Counted from the first letter of the stretch, positions 1 to 6,047 are shown. The stretch: 7,599 nucleotides of DNA from an uncultured Oscillospiraceae bacterium (GCA_900549055.1 URNB01000094.1:1-7599), one strand, 5' to 3'. Program-made: numbers and translations. The notes: a model not told the origin generated them from the letters alone.

Positions 1-400
1 GCCCTTTTGCGCTATAATAATTACAGTGATAAGAAAAGGGTAATTATCTGCGTTTTAAAAGGAATTTTAGATGTTTGCTTTTCTGTAAAATCGACACAAA
101 AAGCAACGACAATTTTCGTGAGAAGATTGCCGTTGCTTCTTTGTTTTTCCCCTTTCCTGTCTACTATTTTACTTGCTTTTTGTTATGCTGTCCGCTTTTT
201 AATATACATCCGCCGGCGCAACTACCGGCTGAAAATCCGGCGGCGTGAACCGACCGTTTTCATCCGCCCTTCACTTCGCCTAAGGCTCGTTTCAAGGCAG
301 ATGAAAACATTATACCATTCATTTTCTTCTTTTTTTAAAGAAAATGGGTCATATCACTTTACAACGCAGGGAAAAATTTCAAACGGACAATAAAAAACAC
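1..400. other. Gene-free, hairpin-rich region
   Basis: I see no convincing protein gene in this stretch. It holds four inverted repeats in a row: a terminator-like hairpin at 101-137; a GC-rich stem with arms 210-216 and 237-243; a 9-bp stem, GTTTTCATC at 256-264 with GATGAAAAC at 300-308; and an AT-rich stem at 320-328 with 338-346. A TATAAT hexamer stands at 13-18, with its possible -35 box at or beyond the window edge. A 25-base stretch at 187-211 resembles 988-1013 in the IS remnant. The region may be a decayed mobile-element flank, a MITE-like repeat, or a structured RNA; the sequence alone does not decide. Confidence 0.5.
98..150 (+). terminator. Probable rho-independent terminator hairpin
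   Basis: The arms AAGCAACGACAAT (101-113) and ATTGCCGTTGCTT (125-137) pair over 13 positions with one A-C mismatch around an 11-base loop. A T-rich tail, CTTTGTTTTT, follows on the plus strand. The other side has an A-run at 98-102, so the hairpin could also stop minus-strand transcripts. No gene is visible immediately upstream, so the transcript it ends lies outside the window or is a short RNA starting near 25. Confidence 0.6.
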
Positions 401-429
401 TTGATTTATCAGCTGCGGTATTGTATAAT
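401..429 (+). promoter_or_regulatory. Sigma-A-type promoter of the tRNA-Gly gene
   Basis: TTGATT at 401-406 and TATAAT at 424-429 are separated by exactly 17 bases. Transcription would start near 436, about 40 bases before the tRNA 5' end. It is the best promoter match in the stretch before the tRNA. Confidence 0.75.
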
Positions 430-475
430 AAAGTATAAATCGGGTCGGGCGGCACATGTGCTCAATTGTTATTAT

Positions 476-549
476 GCGGATATAGTTCATCGGTAGAATG
501 TCAGCTTCCCAAGCTGAACAGGTGGGTTCGACTCCCATTATCCGCTCCA
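476..549 (+). tRNA. tRNA-Gly (anticodon CCC), CCA encoded
   Basis: The sequence folds as a complete cloverleaf. The 7-bp acceptor stem is GCGGATA (476-482) with TATCCGC (539-545). The D stem is GTTC/GAAT with one G-U pair. The anticodon stem TCAGC/GCTGA encloses the loop TTCCCAA, giving anticodon CCC, which reads GGG glycine codons. The T stem GTGGG/CCCAT closes the loop TTCGACT. The discriminator base is T546 and CCA is encoded at 547-549. The length of 74 bases fits the family. A promoter lies upstream and a strong hairpin terminator starts two bases downstream, so it is probably transcribed as a single-gene unit. A decayed IS element lies directly beyond it. Confidence 0.95.
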
Positions 550-550
550 T

Positions 551-606
551 AACCGGACACCAATTTTGATACGAAGAGTATCGAAGTCGGTGTCCGGTTT
601 CTTTTT
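551..606 (+). terminator. Terminator hairpin after tRNA-Gly
   Basis: AACCGGACACC (551-561) is perfectly complementary to GGTGTCCGGTT (589-599). Inside it, GATAC (568-572) pairs with GTATC (578-582) around the loop GAAGA, and most bases between the two stems pair with G-U help. A T-rich tail, TTTCTTTTT, runs from 598 to 606. This is a textbook intrinsic terminator for the tRNA. The right arm contains GTCGGTGTC (586-594), found inverted at 1184-1192 at the far side of the IS remnant, so the arm may instead derive from an IS end. Confidence 0.8.
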
Positions 607-1215
607 GCCAAAGCCACTATTTGCAAATGGTTTCATACACCTTTTAACGAAAGCAAGCTCTACGGTAATGCAATAATCACGGTTAAGACAATCTTTGATT
701 TTATGGTTTCCCAAACGCTTGTCGGTTTTGGCACAGAGCTCAAAAACGGCAGCGTGAACATATCTGTTTTCAAGCTCTCTTACGGACGGAGAACGGTGCA
801 GCCATTTGTAATATGTGCTTCTGTTTACGCAGAGAGCTCTGCAAAGAGTGGTGATTGAATGTTGATTTGAAAGAGCTTTTACCGCAATCAATCGTTGTCT
901 GAGTGTGGAGTGAATATTGCAATTGCTTTTTTAATATGAGATTTTCCTCCTCAAGTTGTGCGTTACGATTTTGTAATTCTTTGTTTCGCTGTCCGCTTTT
1001 TTGGTATGCATCCATGCCGAAGTGCGCGCACGAAGCAAGGCGCAGAGGGGCAGTGCCGGACTCCCAAGCTCTGATTCTATCGAACAACTCAACATTAACG
1101 GCAAAATTACCGGCACTCAAAAAATATGAAAATTTACTGTTTAAAACAGCGGAAATCTTTTTTGAAAAGCCCTACAAAAACTTGACACCGACCAATCGGC
1201 AATTTCAACTTGACA
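586..1215 (-). mobile_element. Decayed IS3-family element (remnant)
   Basis: This stretch carries broken pieces of an IS3-type transposase read on the minus strand and shows no intact gene. GTCGGTGTC at 586-594 is repeated inverted as GACACCGAC at 1184-1192, and AACTTGACA occurs at 1179-1187 and 1207-1215; either could mark an old terminus. The borders are therefore uncertain: the right edge is placed at 1215 because TTGACA (TGTCAA when read inwards) is a plausible IS end. The element is about 0.6 kb against roughly 1.2-1.5 kb for intact relatives, so a large part is missing, including all DDE catalytic residues. Confidence 0.6.
600..1120 (-). pseudogene. IS3-family transposase (OrfA C-terminus plus OrfB N-terminus), broken
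   Basis: An intact protein would catalyse transposition with a DDE (rve) integrase domain. In the upstream frame (about 920-1010) the residues RNKELQNRNAQLEEENLILKK form the leucine-zipper-like coiled coil that ends OrfA. In another frame (about 600-891) lies an OrfB N-terminus with the HTH_21-type stretch: QHSITTLCRALCVNRSTYYK, then a degenerate NHKIKDCLNRD segment and FVKRCMK. That frame then runs into the terminator hairpin and tRNA, so the DDE domain is absent. The frames meet at a run of six A bases followed by G; OrfB lies in +1, which the usual -1 slip would not reach, so a base has probably been lost. The segment upstream of about 1010 (LRLASCAHFGMDAY) is not recognisably OrfA and may be other repeat DNA. 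Confidence 0.75.
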
Positions 1216-1238
1216 ATAGTTCACTTAAAGTGTAAAAT
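1210..1238 (+). promoter_or_regulatory. Promoter ahead of the GH28-like gene
   Basis: TTGACA (1210-1215) and TAAAAT (1233-1238) are spaced by exactly 17 bases, close to the sigma-A consensus. The predicted start near 1245 gives a leader of about 50 bases before the ATG at 1296. The -35 box coincides with the proposed outer edge of the IS remnant, so the promoter may be a hybrid of IS and flanking DNA. Confidence 0.65.
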
Positions 1239-1295
1239 AGTCCGAATATGAGAGGCCATAATCTACAAAGGCTCTAAATGAGGAGAATTTTTACA

Positions 1296-2069
1296 ATGAT
1301 TACATTTATAGAGCATCCCATTGTAAGTGAAAAGTGCGATCATTATGAGATAATGGTAAACGGGAAAAAAGCCAATGCAGTAAAAACGCGTGTTTCGGCA
1401 ATGCCGTTTAATCGCCCTTGGCCGGGAAAACAAAGGTCGCTTGAACAAACGGAAATTACGGCCTATCTTCCGCTTTTTACAGACGAACAAAGCCTTGAAT
1501 TTACCATAACGCCTGCCGTTAAATTCAAAAGCGTGGTAATACGACCGATTTCGGCAGGAATCTTCCCACAGATCAAAGAGGGAAGTGTTCATTTTACTCT
1601 TCCCAAAACCGGTTATTATACCGTTGAATTTGACGGCCCGCACAATGTTTTGCACTTATTTATTGATTCCATACACAATTTTGATATTTCCGAAAATGAC
1701 GATTCGGTTTATTATTTTGGGCCCGGCGTTCACAATGCGGGTGAGCTGAGAGTAAAAAGCGGAACGACTGTATATATACATCGTAACGCCGTTGTTTACG
1801 GTTCCATTCTCGGGGTTAATGTAAAAAACATAAAGATTTTGGGTGAAGGTGTACTCGACGGCAGTTTTTACGAAAGAAAAACCGATGATTTTCTTTTGGG
1901 ATATGATTATTCTCGTGTTCCCGAAGCAAGTTGGGAAAAGCAGCAGATGAAAAACATCGGCAGGAAAAGAGCGCTATGCGCAATCCCGCTCAGAAAAACC
2001 GAAATTAAAAGCACAAGCAAAATGCAGCCGATAACGGCAGCCAGCCTGTGCGACGCGATTATAAGATAA
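1296..2069 (+). pseudogene. GH28 / polygalacturonase-like protein, C-terminally truncated
   Basis: Family members are pectin-acting glycoside hydrolases with a right-handed parallel beta-helix. Residues 1-135 form a beta-rich N-terminal domain. From 138 the typical helix entry is seen: YYFGPGVHNAGELRVKSG, then TVYIHRNAVVYGSI and NVKNIKILGEGVLDGS ending near 190, followed by ER. Homologous sequence seems to stop near residue 229 (about position 1982). The remaining about 28 residues look random and lie antisense to a membrane-protein gene. At 257 residues it is about half the usual 450-520, and the segment with the catalytic aspartates is missing, so activity is unlikely. I chose ATG 1296 over 1278 because AGGAGA (1281-1286) sits nine bases before it. 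There is no signal peptide, so an ancestor would have been cytoplasmic. Family assignment is fairly sure; substrate is unknown. Confidence 0.7.
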
Positions 2070-2110
2070 ACCGCCGCGCTCTTCTTATGGTTGAGTTCGG
2101 CGGGCTGCAT
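1980..2110 (-). pseudogene. 5' fragment of a membrane-protein gene, function unknown
   Basis: It starts seven bases after the dehydrogenase stop codon, in the same direction. The start MQPAELNHKK is polar and basic, then residues 22-41 (RLAAVIGCILLVLLISVFLS) form one clear membrane helix. Codon use resembles the neighbouring minus-strand genes. After about residue 43 the frame runs antisense to convincing GH28 sequence, so the rest of the gene has been replaced. I do not recognise the family. There is no good ribosome binding site, so translation may depend on coupling to the upstream gene. It could also be a chance open frame; the hydrophobic block and codon use argue moderately against that. 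Confidence 0.4.
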
Positions 2111-2117
2111 TTCTGTA

Positions 2118-3068
2118 TCAGACTATTTTGTTTTGAGGTTCGCCGTTTAAATATGCGGTTATATTACCGCTTACAATATCCAGAAGCCTGCGCCTTGTGG
2201 GCAGAGGTGCCCAGGCAGTGTGCGGGGTGATTATTATATTCGGCGCGTCTGTAAGCGGGCAATCGGACGGCATGGGCTCATTTGTCAGCACATCTATTGC
2301 CGCGCCCGAAAGCTTGCCGCTTTGAAGGGCTGCAAAAAGCGCGTTTTCATCCACCGTGCCGCCGCGCGAGGTGTTTATAAAGAAAGCGCCGTCACGCATT
2401 TTCGCAAAAGCCGCGGCGTTCATCATTTTCTCACTTTGCGGGTTTAAAGGGCAATGCAGCGTTACAATATCGCTGTTTTCAAGCAGCGTATCAAGCCCGA
2501 CAAATTTTGTTTTGCCGTTTTCGCGCACGGTTCTTGTGTGCACCAAAACATTCATACCAAGCCCCTCGGCGGCTTTTTCCACCGCCTTGCCTATATTTCC
2601 GTAGCCCACTATTCCGAGGGTCTTACCGTATACCTCGTCGCCCGAAAAGATAAGCGGAGAAAAAACGCCCGAGCGCTTCCACCCGCCCTGCTTTACAAAG
2701 GCGTCGTACTGCGGAATTTTGGTGTAGTGCATAAGAATATAGCCGATAACCTGCTGGGTCACGGCGTTTGTGGAGTAGCTGCCCGCATTGCAAACGGTAA
2801 TACCCCTTTCTTTCGCGGCAGCAATATCAATATTATTATAGCCCGTAGCAAAAAGTCCTATATAACGAAGGCGCGGCGCGGCGTTCATAATTTCCCTGTC
2901 AATAACCGTTTTGTTGCAGAGAATTATGTCCTTATCCGCTGCCGCCGTCAGCAATTCATCGCGGGTAATATTGTCGAATTTTGCAACCTTGCCGAACCTA
3001 TCAAAAACATCAAGCGGCAGATCATTATTTGATTCAAGGGTCGCGGTATCAGTTAAGAGGAGCTGCAT
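2118..3068 (-). CDS. D-2-hydroxyacid dehydrogenase (glycerate dehydrogenase/hydroxypyruvate reductase-like)
   Basis: The 316-residue cytoplasmic protein should interconvert a 2-keto acid and a D-2-hydroxy acid with NAD(P)H. A substrate-binding domain is formed by about residues 1-100 and 285-316, with the Rossmann domain between. The nucleotide motif GYGNIG is at 155-160. The family catalytic set is present: R235 in NTSRGG, E264 in NEP, and H283 in TPHTAW. The W after the catalytic HxA and overall length favour the glycerate dehydrogenase group over PGDH (no ACT domain), but lactate- or ketoisocaproate-type substrates are not excluded. The start overlaps ynzC by 20 bases and AAGGAC lies just upstream, implying translational coupling. 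A truncated membrane-protein gene follows on the same strand. Confidence 0.9.
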   Translation of the reverse strand: MQLLLTDTATLESNNDLPLDVFDRFGKVAKFDNITRDELLTAAADKDIILCNKTVIDREIMNAAPRLRYIGLFATGYNNIDIAAAKERGITVCNAGSYSTNAVTQQVIGYILMHYTKIPQYDAFVKQGGWKRSGVFSPLIFSGDEVYGKTLGIVGYGNIGKAVEKAAEGLGMNVLVHTRTVRENGKTKFVGLDTLLENSDIVTLHCPLNPQSEKMMNAAAFAKMRDGAFFINTSRGGTVDENALFAALQSGKLSGAAIDVLTNEPMPSDCPLTDAPNIIITPHTAWAPLPTRRRLLDIVSGNITAYLNGEPQNKIV

Positions 3069-3270
3069 CGTCCTTACGCCTTACCTTTCTTTTTGTGCCG
3101 TCCGGCTCTAATATATATGTGTTTTCAAGCTGGGCGATAAGGCTTTGCTTGTAGGCGTTTATGTATTCGCCGCGAAGCTTCAGCTGCTCCGCCTTTTCTT
3201 CCTCTGTCAGCCCCTCCGCCTTTTGCTTTCTTGCAAGCTCGTTTATTCGGGCAATCTGCTCTTTTGTCAT
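3049..3270 (-). CDS. ynzC: DUF896 / YnzC family small protein
   Basis: This 73-residue protein matches the DUF896 (UPF0291) family seen in Firmicutes: MTKEQIARINELARKQKAEG, then LTEEEKAEQLKLRGEYI, then LENTYILEPDGTKRKV. The first about 45 residues should form a two-helix hairpin; the tail is basic. Its molecular role is unknown; B. subtilis YnzC belongs to the SOS-regulated yneA region, but no yneA or lexA is visible here. GGTGG lies about five bases before the ATG. The 3' end overlaps the dehydrogenase start by 20 bases, so the pair is probably co-transcribed. Length is close to the family norm. Confidence 0.9.
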   Translation of the reverse strand: MTKEQIARINELARKQKAEGLTEEEKAEQLKLRGEYINAYKQSLIAQLENTYILEPDGTKRKVRRKDDAAPLN

Positions 3271-3287
3271 AAATCCACCACTTTTTT

Positions 3288-3418
3288 AATGCGGAATTCG
3301 TAATGCGTAATGCGGAATTATTTATATTTGATTTGCAGCCGGGCAATAAAAAGAAAAGCCCGTTGCAGTAGGTAACGTTTCTTTAATTCCGAATTACGAA
3401 TTCAACATTCCGAATTAT
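3288..3418. repeat. AATTCCG-type intergenic repeat with inverted arms
   Basis: The left arm (3288-3320) is built of AATGCGGAATT and AATGCGT units. The right arm (3383-3418) is built of the reverse-complement type TAATTCCGAATTACGAATTC. Between them lies a small hairpin with CGGGC (3340-3344) paired to GCCCG (3358-3362) and TGCA at both outer sides. The 13-mer TTAATTCCGAATT at 3383-3395 recurs at 5996-6008 between dnaX and the SRP RNA. This looks like a dispersed palindromic or MITE-like element, filling the whole recR-ynzC gap. The central hairpin could slow transcription from recR but lacks a T-run. Confidence 0.6.
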
Positions 3419-3420
3419 AT

Positions 3421-4023
3421 TCAGATTTCGTTTCTTCCCTCAAGCGCGCGGGCAAGGGTATATTCGTCGGCATATTCAAGGTCTCCGCCTACGGGTATAC
3501 CGTAAGCAAGGCGGGTCACCTTAACGCCGAGCGGCTTTATCATGCGGGATAAATAGCTGGCGGTCGCCTCCCCCTCAACCGTGGGGTTGGTAGCCATGAT
3601 TATTTCGGTCACACTGTTATCCGAAAGGCGCGCCATAAGCTCCTTAATTCTCAGCTGCTCGGGGCCTATGCCGTCAAGCGGGGATATCACCCCATGCAGC
3701 ACATGATATGTGCCGTTATATTCCCGCGTGCGCTCGAATGCCATTACATCCTTAGGTTCTGCCACAACGCATATCACGCTGTGGTCGCGCTCGGTATCAG
3801 AGCAGACAGCGCAAACATCCATATCCGTCAGCCCCTGACAGACGCTGCAGAAATGTATTTTACGCCGCGCGTTGACAAGCGCCTCGGCAAATTTTTCGGC
3901 GCGCTCGGGCGGCTGCTCCAAAATGCTGTAGGCCAAGCGCTGTGCTGTTTTTCTGCCGATGCCCGGCAGCCGCTCAAACTGGGCTATAAGCTCGGTAAGC
4001 GGAACAATACTGTTTTTAGCCAT
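3421..4023 (-). CDS. recR: Recombination mediator protein RecR
   Basis: RecR works with RecO (and RecF) to load RecA on SSB-coated single-stranded DNA during gap repair; it acts as a ring-shaped oligomer in the cytoplasm. The 200-residue length is exactly typical. The helix-hairpin-helix is at about 18-31 (RLPGIGRKTAQRLA). The zinc finger has C59, C62, C71 and C74. The Toprim domain starts near 82 with VICVVAEPKDVMAFE and includes ATNPTVEGEATA and the C-terminal GIPVGGDLEYADEYTL. It starts two bases after the ebfC stop codon, so it is the third gene of the dnaX operon. All key residues are present. Confidence 0.98.
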   Translation of the reverse strand: MAKNSIVPLTELIAQFERLPGIGRKTAQRLAYSILEQPPERAEKFAEALVNARRKIHFCSVCQGLTDMDVCAVCSDTERDHSVICVVAEPKDVMAFERTREYNGTYHVLHGVISPLDGIGPEQLRIKELMARLSDNSVTEIIMATNPTVEGEATASYLSRMIKPLGVKVTRLAYGIPVGGDLEYADEYTLARALEGRNEI

Positions 4024-4025
4024 TA

Positions 4026-4367
4026 TCAGAAAAGCCCCGGCATATTAAGTCCGCCGGTAATAGCGCCCATTTCGTCCTCGGCGGTCTTTTCGGCATTGGC
4101 TACAGCCTCGTTCACCGCAACGGTGATAAGGTCTTCAAGCATCTCGGTATCCTCGGGATCGACCGCGTCGGGGTTAATCTTAAGGGCTTTTATGCGATGC
4201 TTGCCGTCAACCGTTACTTCAATCATACCGCCGCCCGAGGTTGCGGTATATTCGCGCTGCTCAAGGTCAGCCTGTAATTCAGCCATATCAGCCTGCATTT
4301 TCTGTGCCTGCTTTAACATCTGATTCATATTGCCGGCGCCGCCGGAGTTGGGTAAACGAACTTTCAT
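4026..4367 (-). CDS. ebfC: YbaB/EbfC family nucleoid-associated protein
   Basis: A small DNA-binding dimer that coats the nucleoid and is nearly always encoded between dnaX and recR. The 113-residue protein has a Gly/Asn-rich start (PNSGGAGNMN) followed by the N-terminal helix LKQAQKMQADMAELQADLEQ. The sheet region TATSGGGMIEVTVDGKHRI comes next, with KINPDAVDPEDTEMLEDLI and a C-terminal helix after it. The extended N-terminus is normal in Firmicutes homologues, and AGGAGA sits seven bases before the ATG at 4367, confirming the start. It begins 12 bases after dnaX and ends two bases before recR. Confidence 0.96.
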   Translation of the reverse strand: MKVRLPNSGGAGNMNQMLKQAQKMQADMAELQADLEQREYTATSGGGMIEVTVDGKHRIKALKINPDAVDPEDTEMLEDLITVAVNEAVANAEKTAEDEMGAITGGLNMPGLF

Positions 4368-4379
4368 TTTTATATCTCC

Positions 4380-5960
4380 TTAATTTATTTCAAAATTTTT
4401 AAGCTTGCCCGCAAGCTCTGCGAGCGGGTCTTTTTCGTCTGTCTGCGCTTTAGCTGCGGTGTAAGGCCCTAATTTATAAGCCGTACCCAGCACCTTCAGC
4501 GCCGCTTTTCTTATCGCGTCACGGTACATGGGGTTATTTACCATTGAACGGAAGTTCTCGTTCGGCGCGTCAATTAAAAGGAACTGACCCCTTGTGAACG
4601 CCCTCGATTCGTTGAGCACGCCTGCTATAAGCGGGCAGGAGGTTTTCAGTATCCTCCTTATTTCATCCCAGGTGCCGCTGTCTACCTGCTCTGTATCGCC
4701 AGAATCCGATTTCGGTGAGGCAGGCTCATCGGGCGGAGTCTCGGGCAGCGGAATTTCCTGCTCGGGTTCTTGTGCCGCGGCGGGCGCAGGGCTTTCCGAG
4801 CGCGGGCACGGAGCTATTTTTGCCGCTCCTGTTTCCAGTGCGTTTATTCTTCTTTCGAGCGAGGATAAATCATTTGAAAGCGAAGGGGTGCAAAGCCGTA
4901 TCAGCGCCATTTCCATTTCGCAGCGACGGTTGCCGTTCTGCATTCCGGCGGCTGACGCCTGCAAAAGAGTGAGCGCGTGCATAATATCCTTAATATCAAA
5001 GGCGGCTGCCTGCTCTGTAAGCGCCTTAAGCCGCGCCTCGGAGCAAACAATGGGCTTATTATCGCCCTTGACGGTTTTAATTATCATAAGATCGCGGAAA
5101 TGCGAGGTCAGCTCCGATAAAAGCCGCTGCATATCAACAGATGTATTGTAAAGCTTATCGGTAAGCAGGAGCGCGCCCTCGGTGTCGCGGCGGTTTATAC
5201 AGTCGGCTAATTGCAAAAGGTAATCGCCGCCCGCCATTCCGCAAACGCTTTCCACCGTTTCTTCGTCTATATTTTTACTGCCCGAAGCGCACAGGTCTAA
5301 AATTGAAAGCGCGTCGCGCATGCCGCCGTCAGCCGCGGCGGCTATTAAAGAGGCGGCGCCGTCTGTTACGGTCAAGCCCTCTTTCCCCGCTATATACTGT
5401 ATTCTCTCGCAAATACGCTCGGAGTCGATCCTTCTGAAATCAAATCGCTGGCAGCGGGAAAGAATGGTTGCAGGCAGCTTATGAACCTCGGTTGTGGCGA
5501 GAATGAAAATAACATGCTCGGGCGGCTCTTCAAGAGTTTTAAGCAGCGCGTTAAAGGCGCTTATGGTGAGCATATGCACCTCATCTATGATATACACACG
5601 GTATTTTGATGAGGCGGGCGCAAAGCTTACCAGATCGCGCAGCTCCCTGATGCTGTCAACACTGTTGTTGGAGGCCGCGTCAATTTCCGCAATATCGGTA
5701 TTTTCACCGTTTGCAACCGATAAGCAGCTCTCGCACTCAAGGCAGGGGTCGCCGTTTTGGGGATTCAGGCAGTTGACCGCCTTTGCCAAAATTTTGGCGG
5801 TAGACGTCTTGCCCGTGCCGCGCGTTCCCGTAAACAGATACGCATGCGTGACCTTACCGGCAGAAAGCTCGTTTTTAAGCGTTTCGGTAATATGCTCCTG
5901 CCCCACGACATCCGAAAAGGTCTGCGGGCGGTATTTCCGATAAAGCGCCTGATAAGACAT
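4380..5960 (-). CDS. dnaX: DNA polymerase III subunit gamma/tau
   Basis: The clamp-loader ATPase subunit that assembles the sliding clamp and, through its C-terminus, tethers polymerase cores. The protein has 526 residues from MSYQALYRKYRPQTF, the classic start. Walker A is GTRGTGKTS (45-53); the zinc-binding cysteines are C64, C73, C76 and C79; Walker B is VYIIDEVHM with D126 and E127; the SRC motif carries R169; sensor 2 is GGMRDALS near 212-219. A Pro/Glu/Ala-rich linker (about 383-425) leads to a C-terminal domain (430-500). AGGAGG lies seven bases before ATG 5960, so the in-frame upstream extension to 6017, which enters the SRP RNA terminator, is wrong. I saw no A-AAA-AAG slippery heptamer, so there is no sign of the E. 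coli type gamma frameshift. Confidence 0.98.
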   Translation of the reverse strand: MSYQALYRKYRPQTFSDVVGQEHITETLKNELSAGKVTHAYLFTGTRGTGKTSTAKILAKAVNCLNPQNGDPCLECESCLSVANGENTDIAEIDAASNNSVDSIRELRDLVSFAPASSKYRVYIIDEVHMLTISAFNALLKTLEEPPEHVIFILATTEVHKLPATILSRCQRFDFRRIDSERICERIQYIAGKEGLTVTDGAASLIAAAADGGMRDALSILDLCASGSKNIDEETVESVCGMAGGDYLLQLADCINRRDTEGALLLTDKLYNTSVDMQRLLSELTSHFRDLMIIKTVKGDNKPIVCSEARLKALTEQAAAFDIKDIMHALTLLQASAAGMQNGNRRCEMEMALIRLCTPSLSNDLSSLERRINALETGAAKIAPCPRSESPAPAAAQEPEQEIPLPETPPDEPASPKSDSGDTEQVDSGTWDEIRRILKTSCPLIAGVLNESRAFTRGQFLLIDAPNENFRSMVNNPMYRDAIRKAALKVLGTAYKLGPYTAAKAQTDEKDPLAELAGKLKNFEIN

Positions 5961-6015
5961 ACGCATCCTCCTTAATAAAATGATATCAACTGTTTTTAAT
6001 TCCGAATTGATTGAC

Positions 6016-6047
6016 AAAAAAAGCCTTACTCACCCGGGTGTACGAAC
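6016..6047 (-). terminator. Terminator at the 3' end of SRP RNA
   Basis: On the minus strand the 3' arm of the closing SRP helix is followed by AAGGC and seven T bases (complement of 6016-6022). The arm pairs with the RNA 5' end rather than with a local partner, so it is a terminator formed by the whole RNA. Leak-through would feed dnaX, whose ATG lies about 55 bases on. Confidence 0.55.

Noticed and set aside
7..393. Plus-strand open frame of 128 codons starting with TTG
   Set aside because: It runs straight through the terminator-like hairpin and three other inverted repeats, is Arg/Ser/Phe-rich without domain features, and has no good ribosome binding site.
359..550. Minus-strand open frame across the tRNA
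   Set aside because: It is the antisense of tRNA-Gly and its promoter; the residues VEPTCSAWEADILPM are the well-known translation of a tRNA reverse strand.
903..1235. Plus-strand open frame of 110 codons
   Set aside because: It lies antisense to the transposase remnant and extends through the presumed IS edge; it shows no protein-like features.
2454..3032. Long plus-strand frame of 192 codons opposite the dehydrogenase
   Set aside because: The minus strand encodes a complete dehydrogenase with all catalytic motifs; the plus frame is its shadow.
3125..3346. Minus-strand frame with NSALRITNSALKK
   Set aside because: It is the translation of the AATGCGGAATT repeat and then runs out of frame through ynzC.
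3288..3418. CRISPR array
   Set aside because: The repeats are short, imperfect and inverted around a hairpin, without uniform unique spacers.
4380..4860. Programmed frameshift in dnaX producing a gamma form
   Set aside because: I found no A-AAA-AAG heptamer in the linker or C-terminal region, only shorter A-runs.
4594..5151. Plus-strand frame of 185 codons opposite dnaX
   Set aside because: Ser/Ala-rich shadow of dnaX codons, with no ribosome binding site or domain.
5961..6017. N-terminal extension of dnaX to 6017
   Set aside because: AGGAGG is correctly spaced for ATG 5960, all family members start at MSYQALYRKYRP, and the extension enters the SRP RNA terminator.
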